NCBI RefSeq assembly: GCF_020447105.2
Contig: NZ_CP096184.1
Span: 1,922,001 to 1,986,000, forward strand
Direction: 5' to 3'
DNA length: 64,000 nucleotides
Source of the DNA: Demequina sp. TMPB413
GTDB lineage: Bacteria > Actinomycetota > Actinomycetes > Actinomycetales > Demequinaceae
Below, in pieces: positions 1 through 8,421 of the stretch (position 1 is its first letter; every line of letters begins with the position of its first letter). Made by a program: the position numbers and the translations under genes. Under the pieces are notes generated by a model. That model was not told the origin of the DNA and ran no database searches. It worked only from the letters and a program-made list of their open reading frames with translations.

Positions 1-71
1 CCTGATCAATCGTTACATCACCGTGATCTAGCGCGGTTGCCAACGACCGCAGGCGGTGCTCTACTGAGTTT

Positions 72-87
72 GGTAAACCGATTGACC
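72..87 (+). promoter_or_regulatory. Candidate LacI-family operator upstream of the sugar operon
   Basis: GGTAAACC followed directly by GATTGACC forms an imperfect palindrome that matches 14 of 16 positions of a perfect GGTAAACC/GGTTTACC dyad. It lies about 105 bp before the glycosidase gene, where LacI-type sugar repressors usually bind. A weaker CG-centred dyad lies at 3-20 (TGAT...ATCA, 12 of 18 positions). No regulator gene is visible. The rest of 1-192 holds no convincing gene; the open frame entering from the left edge and ending at 129 is not recognisable. Confidence 0.45.
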
Positions 88-192
88 GGACGACGACGTC
101 GGGAAGAGTGGCCGCGTCTGCCGGACTAATGAGGAGTCGCGACGTGGAAAAACCGTGCAGCCCATCAGTGCCTCGACGACGGCTGGAGCGTC

Positions 193-1197
193 ATGCTCTC
201 CGTTGACGGCCGGTGGGTCTGGGACTTCTGGATTGCCGACGACGGCGACCAGTATCACCTCTACTACTTGAACGCGCCGGACTCCCTTCATGGCGAAGAT
301 CTCCGCCACCGACACGCGAGGATCGATCACGCTGTGTCGACCGATCTCGTCAGCTGGTCCGTGCGCGGCAACGTCTTGTCGGCCTCTGGTGGCGATCACG
401 ACGACGCCACCGCCTGCTGGACCGGCTGCGTGGTGTCACATGAAGGCCGCTGGACGATGTTCTACACGGGCAGTCGATTCCCGGACGAGGCTCGCCCTGG
501 CGCGAACGTCGAGACAATCCTTGCGGCGAGTTCGGCCGACTTGGACACGTGGCGGCGTCGCGAACAGATTGTCGTGCGCGCCGATGCTCGCTGGTACGAA
601 CTGCTGCACGCTTCCGAGTGGCGCGAAGAGGCATGGCGAGACCCGTGGGTTGAGTACGACGGCGAACGATGGGTCATGTACGTCACTGCGCGCGCCAACC
701 ACGGCGCTGTCGATGACCGCGGCGTCATCGGCTTCGCGGTGTCGGAAGACCTGGAGACGTGGGACGTGCAGCCGCCGCTCAGCCAGCCGGGCTCTGGTTT
801 CTCCCACCTTGAGGTTCCACAAATCGTGCAGGTTGAAGGCCAATGGGTGTTGGTGTTCTCGTGTCCCACGTCGGCGCTTTCGAGCGCGCGCAAAGACGCA
901 GGCCACCGCGGCGGGATTTGGAGCCTGCCGGTCGATGGACCGGGCCTTCCCTGCGATACGTCGGCAGCGAGACTCCTGCACGACGAGTCGCTCTACTCGG
1001 GCCGCGTGGTGTTCGACAGGCGACATCGGCCACAACTCCTCGGGTTCCATGCCGGCTCGGGAGAGGACTTCGTCGGCGCGATCAGCGACCCATTGCCACT
1101 GACCTTGACGAGCGATGGCTACCTAGCCATCGGATCAGATCTTGGGTTCACCCGCATTGAGGGCGGAACCAAGCCACACAAGGAGGAATCATCATGA
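193..1197 (+). CDS. Beta-fructosidase-like glycoside hydrolase (GH32/43/68 five-bladed propeller)
   Basis: Protein of 334 residues without a signal peptide, so probably cytoplasmic. The N-terminus WVWDFWIADDG corresponds to the nucleophile-Asp region of GH32-like propellers (residues 8-18). The RDP motif (RDPWVEYDG) and a later E-V-P-Q (SHLEVPQI) correspond to the transition-state stabiliser and acid/base Glu of the GH32/GH68/GH43 clan. Its stop overlaps the start of the binding-protein gene (ATGA), so it is the first gene of a sugar-uptake operon and probably acts on the imported oligosaccharide. A fructoside substrate is inferred from the family only. The ATG follows a GGAG; homologous proteins also begin just before WVWDFW. 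Confidence 0.75.
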   Translation: MLSVDGRWVWDFWIADDGDQYHLYYLNAPDSLHGEDLRHRHARIDHAVSTDLVSWSVRGNVLSASGGDHDDATACWTGCVVSHEGRWTMFYTGSRFPDEARPGANVETILAASSADLDTWRRREQIVVRADARWYELLHASEWREEAWRDPWVEYDGERWVMYVTARANHGAVDDRGVIGFAVSEDLETWDVQPPLSQPGSGFSHLEVPQIVQVEGQWVLVFSCPTSALSSARKDAGHRGGIWSLPVDGPGLPCDTSAARLLHDESLYSGRVVFDRRHRPQLLGFHAGSGEDFVGAISDPLPLTLTSDGYLAIGSDLGFTRIEGGTKPHKEESS

Positions 1198-2513
1198 AAC
1201 ACCGCAGGATGACGGGCGCCAGCGTTGTCGCAGTCACAGGCGCCGCAATGCTGCTCGCCTCATGCAGTTCGGGCGGCGGCGGGACATCGGAGGCCGGCGA
1301 CGGCACCGGCGATATCGAGGTCTGGGCCCACCAGGGCAAGGACAGCGAATTTGCTGCCCTCCAAGACGCCGTTGCGAATTTCAACGCGTCGCAATCGGAC
1401 ATCAAGGTCAACCTCACGCTGGTTCCAGAGGCGGACTACACCACCACCATTCAGTCCACCTCTGCCGACGACCTACCAGACGTCCTCGAGCTCGACGGCC
1501 CGACGTTGGCAAGCTTCGTGTACGACGCCAAGGTCTCGCCGATCGGCGACTACGTGTCGCAAGAGACGATCGACAACGCGACCGTCGGCAACGTGAACCA
1601 GGGAACAGTTGACGACACTCTCTACGCTCTTGCGCAGTTCAACTCTGGCCTGGGCCTGTGCGCCAACGGCGCGATGCTCGACGAGGCAGGGGTGAGTTAT
1701 CCCGACTCAATCGACAGCGCGTGGACGGCCGACGAGTTCCTCTCAGCACTCGAGACCTTGGCGGCAGCGAACGACTCTGGCTACGCGCTCGACATCAAGG
1801 AGAACTATGGGCTGGGCGGCGAGTGGGGAACGTATGCGTTCTCGCCACTCCTGCAGTCGGCAGGAGGAAACCTGATTGCCGACAACAAGGCCTCCGGCGT
1901 GATCGACAGCCCCGAGTCCGTCGCGGCGTTGGAGGCCTTCCAGAGTTGGATGCCCTACGTCGACCCCGACGAAGACGACGCTGCTCTCGTTGAGGGGCGA
2001 GTAGCGATCAGCTGGTGCGGGCACTGGCTCTACCCCGGATATAGCGAAGCGCTGGGCGACGATCTCGTGATCCTGCCGCTGCCAGACATGGGCACCGGCA
2101 CCAAGAGTGGCGCCGGCTCGTGGACGTGGGGCATGGGTTCCACCACTGACCAGGGGGCCGCGGCTGGTGCCTTCCTTGACTACCTGCTCAATGACGAGAA
2201 CGTGAAAGCCATGACGACGGCCAACGGCGCGCCGCCGGCAACCGAATCAGCCTTGGCTGCGGACGCTCTCTACAGCCCAGGCGGACCGCTCGAACTGTGG
2301 GGGCAGCAACTGGAGGCCGGCTGCAACGCGGACTCGATCACGAGCGATTGCGTCACCGTGTTGCGACCCCTCACGGCTGGTTACCCGGTCATCACGTCGG
2401 AGTTCGCCTCAGCCCTCGCGGCGATCGCAACGGGCGATGACGTCCAGTCCGCACTCACCGACGCGGCTACCGCGATCGATCAGTCGTTCTCGGACAACAA
2501 CGACTACGAGTAG
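1194..2513 (+). CDS. Sugar ABC transporter substrate-binding lipoprotein (CUT1, family 1)
   Basis: Extracytoplasmic solute-binding protein of 439 residues. The N-terminus has two arginines, a hydrophobic core and a lipobox (LASC) with the acylated Cys at residue 24, followed by a Ser/Gly linker. The fold body (IEVWAHQGKDSEFAALQDAV near the start, SGAGSWTWGMG later) is typical of the maltose/oligosaccharide-binding family. The start is set by AGGAGG at 1181-1186 and by the ATGA overlap with the glycosidase stop. It should deliver an oligosaccharide to the two permeases downstream. The exact ligand cannot be read from sequence; the glycosidase suggests a fructose-containing sugar. Confidence 0.88.
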   Translation: MKHRRMTGASVVAVTGAAMLLASCSSGGGGTSEAGDGTGDIEVWAHQGKDSEFAALQDAVANFNASQSDIKVNLTLVPEADYTTTIQSTSADDLPDVLELDGPTLASFVYDAKVSPIGDYVSQETIDNATVGNVNQGTVDDTLYALAQFNSGLGLCANGAMLDEAGVSYPDSIDSAWTADEFLSALETLAAANDSGYALDIKENYGLGGEWGTYAFSPLLQSAGGNLIADNKASGVIDSPESVAALEAFQSWMPYVDPDEDDAALVEGRVAISWCGHWLYPGYSEALGDDLVILPLPDMGTGTKSGAGSWTWGMGSTTDQGAAAGAFLDYLLNDENVKAMTTANGAPPATESALAADALYSPGGPLELWGQQLEAGCNADSITSDCVTVLRPLTAGYPVITSEFASALAAIATGDDVQSALTDAATAIDQSFSDNNDYE

Positions 2514-2521
2514 ACCGAGCA

Positions 2522-2561
2522 CAATGTCCGCAGCGGGCCCCACCGCCCGCTGCGGACATTG
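2522..2561 (+). promoter_or_regulatory. 17-bp intercistronic stem-loop between binding protein and permease genes
   Basis: Positions 2522-2538 pair perfectly with 2545-2561 around a six-base loop (CCCACC), with no following T-run. It occupies the only real gap in the operon, directly after the binding-protein stop, and its last base sits in the Shine-Dalgarno region of the permease gene. In maltose-type operons such hairpins protect the upstream mRNA and lower permease expression. That role is inferred here. Confidence 0.75.
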
Positions 2562-2569
2562 GAGAGGCA

Positions 2570-3505
2570 ATGATGTCGAACTCCACTCTTGAAGGTCCCA
2601 AGAAGCGTCGACTTCCCTGGAGCAAGCGCGAGCTCCCCGGCGTCGCGATGGCGGCGCCCGGAATCGTCGGGCTCATCGTCTTTGTCGCCGCCCCGTTCTT
2701 GGTGGCCGTCTTCTTGTCCTTCCACAACGCGCAACTGAACTCGCCGCGCTCCCCCAACTTCATCGGTATCACTCAGTTCACGCGGCTCTTTGACGACGCC
2801 GAGTTCTGGCGGGCGCTCGGCAACAACGTCACGTTCGCCGCCGTCGTCATTCCTGTGCAAACGGCGATCGCGCTCGGGCTCGCGATGCTCGTCAACCAAC
2901 GTCTCAAAGGGATCTCGATCTTTCGCGCCCTGTTCTTCTTACCGGTCATCTTCCCCATGGCGCTCGTCGCAGTGATCTGGCGACTCATCCTCGCCCGTTC
3001 CGAGGGCGGCATCCTCAACTCGATCGTGGACGTCATCACGTTCGGCAGGGTGGAAGCCCAAGACTGGCTAGGAAACCCGACCACGGCGCTCCCCTCCATC
3101 ATCTTGTTGTCCATCTGGCAAGGGGTCGGATTCCAGATGATCATCCTGCTTGCCGGGCTCCAAGAGATTCCGCAAGAACGCTACGAAGCGGCACAACTTG
3201 ACCGGGCCAACCGCTGGCAGCAGTTTCTGTATGTGACGCTTCCTGGGCTCCGCAACACCCTGATCTTCGTGGTGCTGCTCACGTCAATTCTCGCGTTCAG
3301 GGTGTACGACCAGGTCTACATCCTCATCACGTCCGGCGGAGCAAACGAGGCCGCCACCCAAACGGTGCTCTACCAGGCGACGACGAGCGTCTTCGACCAA
3401 AACAACTTGGGGCGCGCATCCGCCATCACGGTCGTGTTCTTCGCCATCGTGCTGGGGATCACCATCCTTCAACGGCGTCTGATCAGGCAAGAGAGCGAGG
3501 CGTGA
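2570..3505 (+). CDS. Sugar ABC transporter permease, MalF-like
   Basis: Inner-membrane permease of 311 residues with six predicted transmembrane segments, beginning near residue 25 (MAAPGIVGLIVFVAAPFL). The cytoplasmic EAA loop that docks the ATPase is visible at about residues 200-220 (ERYEAAQLDRANRWQQFLYVTLP). It follows GGAGAGG at 2561-2567 and begins ATGATG; either ATG is possible. It overlaps the second permease gene by GTGA, so the two are translationally coupled and form a heterodimeric channel. No ATPase gene follows; the MsmK-type ATPase at 8602 is the likely partner. Confidence 0.9.
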   Translation: MMSNSTLEGPKKRRLPWSKRELPGVAMAAPGIVGLIVFVAAPFLVAVFLSFHNAQLNSPRSPNFIGITQFTRLFDDAEFWRALGNNVTFAAVVIPVQTAIALGLAMLVNQRLKGISIFRALFFLPVIFPMALVAVIWRLILARSEGGILNSIVDVITFGRVEAQDWLGNPTTALPSIILLSIWQGVGFQMIILLAGLQEIPQERYEAAQLDRANRWQQFLYVTLPGLRNTLIFVVLLTSILAFRVYDQVYILITSGGANEAATQTVLYQATTSVFDQNNLGRASAITVVFFAIVLGITILQRRLIRQESEA

Positions 3506-4371
3506 ACCCCATGACCACCACCCGCAAACGCAGCCTTCGCACGTCCCGGTGGCGTACGGCGCGCAGCTACGTCATCCTCACCGTTCTTGCGGCCGTGTAT
3601 GTCGCGCCTGCGTACTACCTTCTCGTCGGATCCTTCAAGCCAACGGCCGACGTCCTCGGTGGGTTGAGAGGATTCGTGCCGGAGAACTTGAGCTTCGACA
3701 ATTACCGTTCCGTCTTCGACTCGCTCGCCTCGGACAGCACAGGGTACTTCTGGCGATTCATGGCGAACTCGATCGTCATTTCGGCGGCGGTCGTCGTCGT
3801 GGGTTTGGTCATCAACTCGATGGCCGCTTACGCGTTCGCCAGGCTCTCGTGGCGCGGTCGCGACAAGGCCTTCCTCATCGTGGTCGCCCTCGTGATCGTT
3901 CCTTTCGAGGCTGTGGCGATCCCGCTGCTCTTCATGCTCAACGACATGCGCAATTCCCTGCTCGTCCAGATCCTCCCGTTCTTCGCGAACGCGTTCTCGA
4001 TCTACCTGTTCTATACGTTCTTCCTTGGGCTCAGCAAGGACGTTGAAGAGGCCGCAAGACTGGACGGCCTCGGCTCCTTCGGGACCTTCGTGCGCATCGC
4101 GGTCCCCTCCGCCAAGCCAGTGTTCGCCACCGTCGCGATCCTGACCTTCCTCACCACGTGGGGTCAGTACTTGTGGCCCTCGCTGGTGGTCTCCGATCCC
4201 ACCTACCGGCCACTCCCGCTTGAGCTCAGCGTCTTCTCTGGCCAGATGCCGGTCGACTGGGGCGAGGTGCTCGCGTTCGGGGCGCTACTCGTGTTGCCCG
4301 TGCTGGTGTTCTTCGTGGCGTTCCAGCGCTTCTTTGTGCAGAGCCTCGCGTCGTCGGCCGTCAAGGGATAG
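3502..4371 (+). CDS. Sugar ABC transporter permease, MalG-like
   Basis: Second permease of the importer, 289 residues, with six predicted membrane spans. The EAA motif (EEAARLDGLGSFGTFVRIAVPSAKP, written here only to locate it) lies at about residues 180-200. The N-terminus is short and basic, as in MalG/CarB-type CUT1 permeases. The GTG at 3502 overlaps the preceding stop; an internal ATG at 3511 is an alternative start. This is the last gene of the operon, followed by a palindrome and a tRNA on the opposite strand. Confidence 0.9.
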   Translation: MNPMTTTRKRSLRTSRWRTARSYVILTVLAAVYVAPAYYLLVGSFKPTADVLGGLRGFVPENLSFDNYRSVFDSLASDSTGYFWRFMANSIVISAAVVVVGLVINSMAAYAFARLSWRGRDKAFLIVVALVIVPFEAVAIPLLFMLNDMRNSLLVQILPFFANAFSIYLFYTFFLGLSKDVEEAARLDGLGSFGTFVRIAVPSAKPVFATVAILTFLTTWGQYLWPSLVVSDPTYRPLPLELSVFSGQMPVDWGEVLAFGALLVLPVLVFFVAFQRFFVQSLASSAVKG

Positions 4372-4381
4372 GCAAGCTGGA

Positions 4382-4411
4382 CTGTGACGTCACACCACGG
4401 TGGCGTCACAG
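4382..4411. terminator. Palindromic stem-loop between the sugar operon and tRNA-Thr
   Basis: Positions 4382-4393 pair with 4400-4411 over 12 bp with one G-T pair and a six-base loop. A related sequence (CAGTGACGTCAT) follows at about 4414. It lies between a plus-strand operon end and a minus-strand tRNA end, so it could serve both, but neither side has a clear T-run. Confidence 0.45.
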
Positions 4412-4429
4412 AACAGTGACGTCATACAG

Positions 4430-4502
4430 AGCTGGCAGCGGGACTCGAACCCGCAACCGCCCGATTACAAGTCGGGTGCGCTACCAATTGCGCCATGCCA
4501 GC
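4430..4502 (-). tRNA. tRNA-Thr (anticodon TGT)
   Basis: The 73-nt cloverleaf is complete on the minus strand. The acceptor stem is GCTGGCA/TGCCAGC, the D-stem GCGC/GCGC, the anticodon stem CCCGA/TCGGG with loop CTTGTAA giving anticodon TGT, and the T-stem GCGGG/CCCGC with loop TTCGAGT. The discriminator base is T and the 3' CCA is not encoded, so it must be added after transcription. It reads ACA codons, which are rare in a genome of this composition. Confidence 0.95.
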
Positions 4503-4547
4503 GTGCATGCGAGTGCACCAGAAAAGGGTACCCGGGTCGTGGCCGAC

Positions 4548-5354
4548 TTACTCCCCGCCGTCCGCGTCACGGATGGCTTGCTCGAAGGCACCTTCGACTG
4601 TCCAGTTCAAGTCGCCGGGGTTGTCGCGAGGGTTCTGCATCTCACCGTTGATCGCGATCGTGGGGGTGAACAGCAGGCCATCTTCGCGAGCGGTCTCGGT
4701 CGACACCCGTACCCACGACTCGTACTCGTGGTCGGGGATGCGTGCGACCACCACGTCGGCAACGCCCACCTGGCTGGCGATCGCCTGGATCTGCTCATCG
4801 GTGAGGCCCTCGGTGCCTTCGGCAGGCTGATTGACGAACATTGCTTCCATGAACGCCAGGAACTCAGTCGGCGACTCGGCCCCGACAAGCGCGGCGGCGG
4901 ACGCGGCACGAGTCGAGTACTTGGTGCCAAGAGAGGTGCGGTCGAGCGTCGCAATCGGGTGGTAGTACACGTCAAGGATGCCCTCGGCGCGAAGCTCGCT
5001 CATCGTCTCGCTGTGCATCTGCTCGAAGCCTCCGCACGCGGGGCAGATGAAGTCGAAGTAGACGTCAAGACGCACGCGCGAAGGGTCGACATCCTGGCCA
5101 ACGACGCCCTCCGCCCCCACGGGGATGCCGCCATTGTCGCTCGCCACCGCTAGGTCGAGCTGTCCTTCGCCGCCCACCTCGCTCACATCGCCCTGCCGGA
5201 CGATGTACGCGATCAGCGCAACGAACAGAGCGACCACCACCAGGCCCGCGACACTCCACCCCACCGCTCGCCTGCGCGATTGCGCCCGCGCTTGGGCTAG
5301 CGCCGCGCGCTTCGCCTCCGCTACCGCCGACGATGCCCCTGTGGACTTGGCCAT
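4548..5354 (-). CDS. Membrane-anchored DsbA-family thiol-disulfide oxidoreductase (copy 1)
   Basis: Protein of 268 residues. A basic cytoplasmic N-terminus (residues 1-32) is followed by one transmembrane segment (about 33-53) and an extracytoplasmic thioredoxin fold. The active site CPAC is at residues 104-107 after the strand VDPSRVRLDVYFDF, and the cis-proline loop is at FTPTIAING. It should oxidise or isomerise disulfides of exported proteins. It is paralogous to the next gene, with the CxxC at the same residue numbers and the same MAK start, and is the last gene of the dsbA-dsbA-mauE set. The two CxxC dipeptides differ (PA here, PI in the paralogue), which suggests different redox potentials. 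Confidence 0.88.
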   Translation of the reverse strand: MAKSTGASSAVAEAKRAALAQARAQSRRRAVGWSVAGLVVVALFVALIAYIVRQGDVSEVGGEGQLDLAVASDNGGIPVGAEGVVGQDVDPSRVRLDVYFDFICPACGGFEQMHSETMSELRAEGILDVYYHPIATLDRTSLGTKYSTRAASAAALVGAESPTEFLAFMEAMFVNQPAEGTEGLTDEQIQAIASQVGVADVVVARIPDHEYESWVRVSTETAREDGLLFTPTIAINGEMQNPRDNPGDLNWTVEGAFEQAIRDADGGE

Positions 5355-5382
5355 GGTTCCCCCCTCTCGACCCGCTGGGCCG

Positions 5383-6186
5383 CTACTCGTTCGCTGCTTC
5401 TTGAACGGCGCTCAGCAGGGCGCCGGGTTCGGTCCAGTTCAGATCATCGGGGTTGGCGCGCGGGTCCTGCATCTCGCCGTTGATGGCGATGGAGGGCGTG
5501 CCCTTCATGCCGTCGATGCTTGCCTGCTCGGTGGCGCTGCGCACCCATGCGGCGTAGGCGTGGTCGGGGATCTTCGCCACCACGTCGTCTGGCACTCCCG
5601 CAACGCGCGCGATCTCTTGGATCTCCGCGTCGGTCAAGCCGGTGGTGTTCTCCGCAGGCTGGTTGAGGAACATCGCCTCGACAAAGTTCAAGAAGTTCTC
5701 TGGTGACTCCTGAGCGATGAGCGCCGCGGCCGAGGCGGAACGCGTCGAGAACTCGGTGTCCTGCGAATATCGGTCAAGAATCGAGATTGGGTGGTAGTAG
5801 ACGTCCGCAGTGCCGTCCTCGCGCAACTGCTCCAACACTGGACCCTGCGACTCTTCAAAGACACCACAGATGGGGCACATGAAGTCGAGGTAGACGTCGA
5901 CCTGCACGCGGCTGTCGTCCAGTTCCTCGCCGACGACGCCGCTGGTGCCGATCGGGAATCCACCGTTCTCCGTGGCGACGGCTGGCGTCAACTGATCGCC
6001 CGAACCGACGTCGGCCACTTGCCCCTGACGCACGACATACGAGACCAAGGCGGCGAACAGCGCCACCACGACAACGCCGACGACGACCCAAATCAGCGCC
6101 GTACGGCGCTCCTGGGCGCGCACTTGCGCTTGCGCCTTCTTCTTGGCGTCGGCGACCTTGTCAGATCCCTGGACGTTCTTTGCCAT
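5383..6186 (-). CDS. Membrane-anchored DsbA-family thiol-disulfide oxidoreductase (copy 2)
   Basis: Protein of 267 residues starting MAKNVQGSDK. This start is chosen over longer in-frame options because AGGAG lies about 7 nt upstream and the paralogue begins the same way. It has a lysine-rich cytoplasmic tail, a transmembrane segment at about residues 31-53 and a DsbA-like thioredoxin domain with CPIC at 104-107; the cis-proline region reads GTPSIAINGE. The domain insertion between CxxC and cis-Pro is helical, as in DsbA. It lies 28 bp upstream of its paralogue and 11 bp downstream of mauE, so the three are probably cotranscribed. Confidence 0.88.
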   Translation of the reverse strand: MAKNVQGSDKVADAKKKAQAQVRAQERRTALIWVVVGVVVVALFAALVSYVVRQGQVADVGSGDQLTPAVATENGGFPIGTSGVVGEELDDSRVQVDVYLDFMCPICGVFEESQGPVLEQLREDGTADVYYHPISILDRYSQDTEFSTRSASAAALIAQESPENFLNFVEAMFLNQPAENTTGLTDAEIQEIARVAGVPDDVVAKIPDHAYAAWVRSATEQASIDGMKGTPSIAINGEMQDPRANPDDLNWTEPGALLSAVQEAANE

Positions 6187-6197
6187 GCGGAGACTCC

Positions 6198-6731
6198 TTA
6201 TTCGGGTCGGCTCGTGGCGACCAGCGGCTCGCCGCGCATCCACGCGTCGAGCGAGAGGGGTGTACGGGGAAACACAAGCAGGAAAACGCCGAGCGCAATG
6301 AATCCCGCGCGCTCGAGCATGTGGCCAGGGTAGTCGGTCGTGCCCTCGGCGATGTCGCCGCCGCCGCCGAAGCATCCACAGTCGATGCTGTAGCCCTGTG
6401 ACCACGCCCACGCGACGCCAAACGTGAAGGCGGCCATCATCACGAGCCATGCGACCGACGCAAGACGCGTGAAGACGCCAACGATCAGCACGAGCGCGAG
6501 CACCAGTTCCAGGTATGGCAGTGCGGTGCCCACGAACGGCACGACGGCTTCCGGCAGGAGGCGGTAGGCCCGCACGGCGCGCACGGACTCGTCTGGCTCC
6601 ATCATCTTGGGTAGGGCCGCCGCCACCAAGATGCCAGCCATCGCGAGCCGGACCACCAAGCTGATCCACGGCTGGACGAGTCGCCATCGCTGTGTTGATG
6701 CGGTGCGCTCGTCCGTCGCGGTTTCTGACAT
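6198..6731 (-). CDS. MauE/DoxX-family membrane protein, probable DsbA redox partner
   Basis: Protein of 177 residues with four predicted membrane helices (about 22-42, 60-80, 82-108, 140-156). A conserved C-G-C at residues 118-120 sits in a glycine-rich loop (SIDCGCFGGGG) characteristic of the actinobacterial MauE subfamily. MauE proteins are thought to pass electrons to or from membrane thioredoxin partners, and this gene lies directly upstream of two dsbA genes. The start MSETATDERT is selected by a GGAG 7-8 nt upstream; longer in-frame starts lack one. The redox coupling is inferred from context and the cysteine pair. Confidence 0.8.
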   Translation of the reverse strand: MSETATDERTASTQRWRLVQPWISLVVRLAMAGILVAAALPKMMEPDESVRAVRAYRLLPEAVVPFVGTALPYLELVLALVLIVGVFTRLASVAWLVMMAAFTFGVAWAWSQGYSIDCGCFGGGGDIAEGTTDYPGHMLERAGFIALGVFLLVFPRTPLSLDAWMRGEPLVATSRPE

Positions 6732-6807
6732 CACGTTCTCCTTGTTCGTCGGCTCAACGCGCTGCATGGCATGCGAGTTTCCTCTCACACCGCAACAGAC
6801 CGCACCG

Positions 6808-8421
6808 TCAACCCATGACTTGCGGGATTTGCGGGAATGGCCACCACCAAGGATCGGCGCCCACGTAGACGGCAACCACGAATGACCCTGTCACGATCAG
6901 CGCAACAACAATCCAGGCCGCACTTACTCCCGTCGTCGGCGCAAGCGCTTCTGCCACGCGGTAGGCGCCCTCTCGGGTCCGCCATGACCACAAGCCCCAC
7001 CACAGGGCGCCCACGAACGCGAGCGCGCCGATCGCCAGTGCGATGGCATGGCCCCAGGCCTGCGCGTCGGCGCCTTCTGGTGCGGCTGCGCCGCTCGACA
7101 CCAGCCACCACCCGAGCGCACCGATCCCGACACCGATCACGAGGGCCGCGATCAACGAGGGCAGCATTTCGACGAATGCCCTGAGAACATGCCACGGAAC
7201 CCCGACGGTATGAAGGAGCGCGTCCATGCGCCGCTCGCCCCGCCTCGCGCGCGCCTGCCGTATCGCTTCGGAGCGCTGGAACACGGTCCGAGCGATCAAG
7301 GCGGCCAACGTGATGATGGCCGCGGTCACGATGGGCGCGAGCATCGCCCCCGCCGACGCGGCCACCGCCCACGCGACCACCAAGACGGGGCGGCGTGGCG
7401 AGAGTTCTACGTCTTCAACCACCTCGTCAGAGGGCGACAGGAGGAACTGATCGAAATCCTCCCCTGAACCGTCCTCCAACGTCTGAGTGTCGTCCCAGCT
7501 ACCGTCACCGTCGGCCCCGCCGTCAGCGTCGTCGCCTTGCCAGCCGACGTCGACCGGAAGGACCGCTGTGCCGCCAGGGGCGTCGTCCGCGCTGTGCATC
7601 ACCGTCGTCGCTGGCACGGCCTCACGCGGTAGCACCGTCGTCGCTCCGCGCAAGGCGGCGATCACGTCTCTCATGCCTGGGCGGGCGTCGAGATCGCGAT
7701 CAAGGGCGGCGGCGAGCGCGTGGGCACCCTGGATTTCGGGAACCTTCCACTTGCCCTGCAAGGTGCGGCGAATCGCCGAGTTGCCCGTGCCAAACGGAGC
7801 CTCGCCGGTCATGGCGTAGGCGACCGTCGCCGCCCACGACCAGCGATCGGCGACGATGCCGGGTTCGACTCCGTCGATCACCTCAGGCGCCACGTAACCG
7901 GAGGTGCCGCTCACAAGGCCCTCCCTGGTGAGGCGGTCGTCGTCCTCCCGGTGTGACAAGCCAAAGTCGATCAGCACGGCTCCTGCGGGAGACATCATCA
8001 CGTTGGACGGCGTGACGTCGCGGTGCACCAACCCTGCGGCGTGAGCGGCCTCGAGCGCTCCGGCGATCCGCTCCGCACAAAAAGCGAGGTCTTCACCCAC
8101 GAGCGGTCCGCGTTCGGCCACCTCTGCCGCGAGGCTCTCGCCCTCGATGAACTCGAACACCACGAACGTCTCGTCCTCTTCGAGTTCGGCGTCTCGCACG
8201 CGCGGCACCGCCGGGTGGCGGATCGCCATAAGGGCCCGGACCTCGCGACGCAATCGCTCGGCGGCGACCTCGTCGTGCTGAGCATCGACCCGCTTCAGCG
8301 CCGCCGGATTGCCTGCGCCGTCGCGCACCAAATAGACCTCGCCGGAGCCTCCAGCGCCCAGTTGACGCTCCACGACGTATCCGCCGATGCTCACACCTGG
8401 GTCGAGTGCGCGGCGGGCCAT
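6808..8421 (-). CDS. Membrane Ser/Thr protein kinase (PknB-like, no PASTA domains)
   Basis: Protein of 537 residues. The N-terminal kinase domain (about 12-270) has a glycine loop GAGGSGEVY, the ATP-binding Lys43, catalytic HRD with Asp135 (HRDVTPSN), DFG with Asp152, and APE in GYVAPEVIDG, so it should be active. A long acidic linker (about 290-350) follows, then four predicted transmembrane segments between about 345 and 530. There is no extracellular PASTA or other sensor domain. It is upstream of mauE-dsbA-dsbA on the same strand with a 76-bp gap. Substrates cannot be predicted. Confidence 0.85.
   Translation of the reverse strand: MARRALDPGVSIGGYVVERQLGAGGSGEVYLVRDGAGNPAALKRVDAQHDEVAAERLRREVRALMAIRHPAVPRVRDAELEEDETFVVFEFIEGESLAAEVAERGPLVGEDLAFCAERIAGALEAAHAAGLVHRDVTPSNVMMSPAGAVLIDFGLSHREDDDRLTREGLVSGTSGYVAPEVIDGVEPGIVADRWSWAATVAYAMTGEAPFGTGNSAIRRTLQGKWKVPEIQGAHALAAALDRDLDARPGMRDVIAALRGATTVLPREAVPATTVMHSADDAPGGTAVLPVDVGWQGDDADGGADGDGSWDDTQTLEDGSGEDFDQFLLSPSDEVVEDVELSPRRPVLVVAWAVAASAGAMLAPIVTAAIITLAALIARTVFQRSEAIRQARARRGERRMDALLHTVGVPWHVLRAFVEMLPSLIAALVIGVGIGALGWWLVSSGAAAPEGADAQAWGHAIALAIGALAFVGALWWGLWSWRTREGAYRVAEALAPTTGVSAAWIVVALIVTGSFVVAVYVGADPWWWPFPQIPQVMG

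Noticed and set aside
82..110. Promoter using TTGACC at 82-87 as -35
   Set aside because: No acceptable -10 is found at 16-19 bp; the word is better explained as part of the dyad.
5383..6687. 434-residue version of the second DsbA-like protein
   Set aside because: The extra N-terminus runs antisense-like through mauE in another frame and lacks a ribosome-binding site; the internal MAKNVQG start has AGGAG and matches the paralogue.
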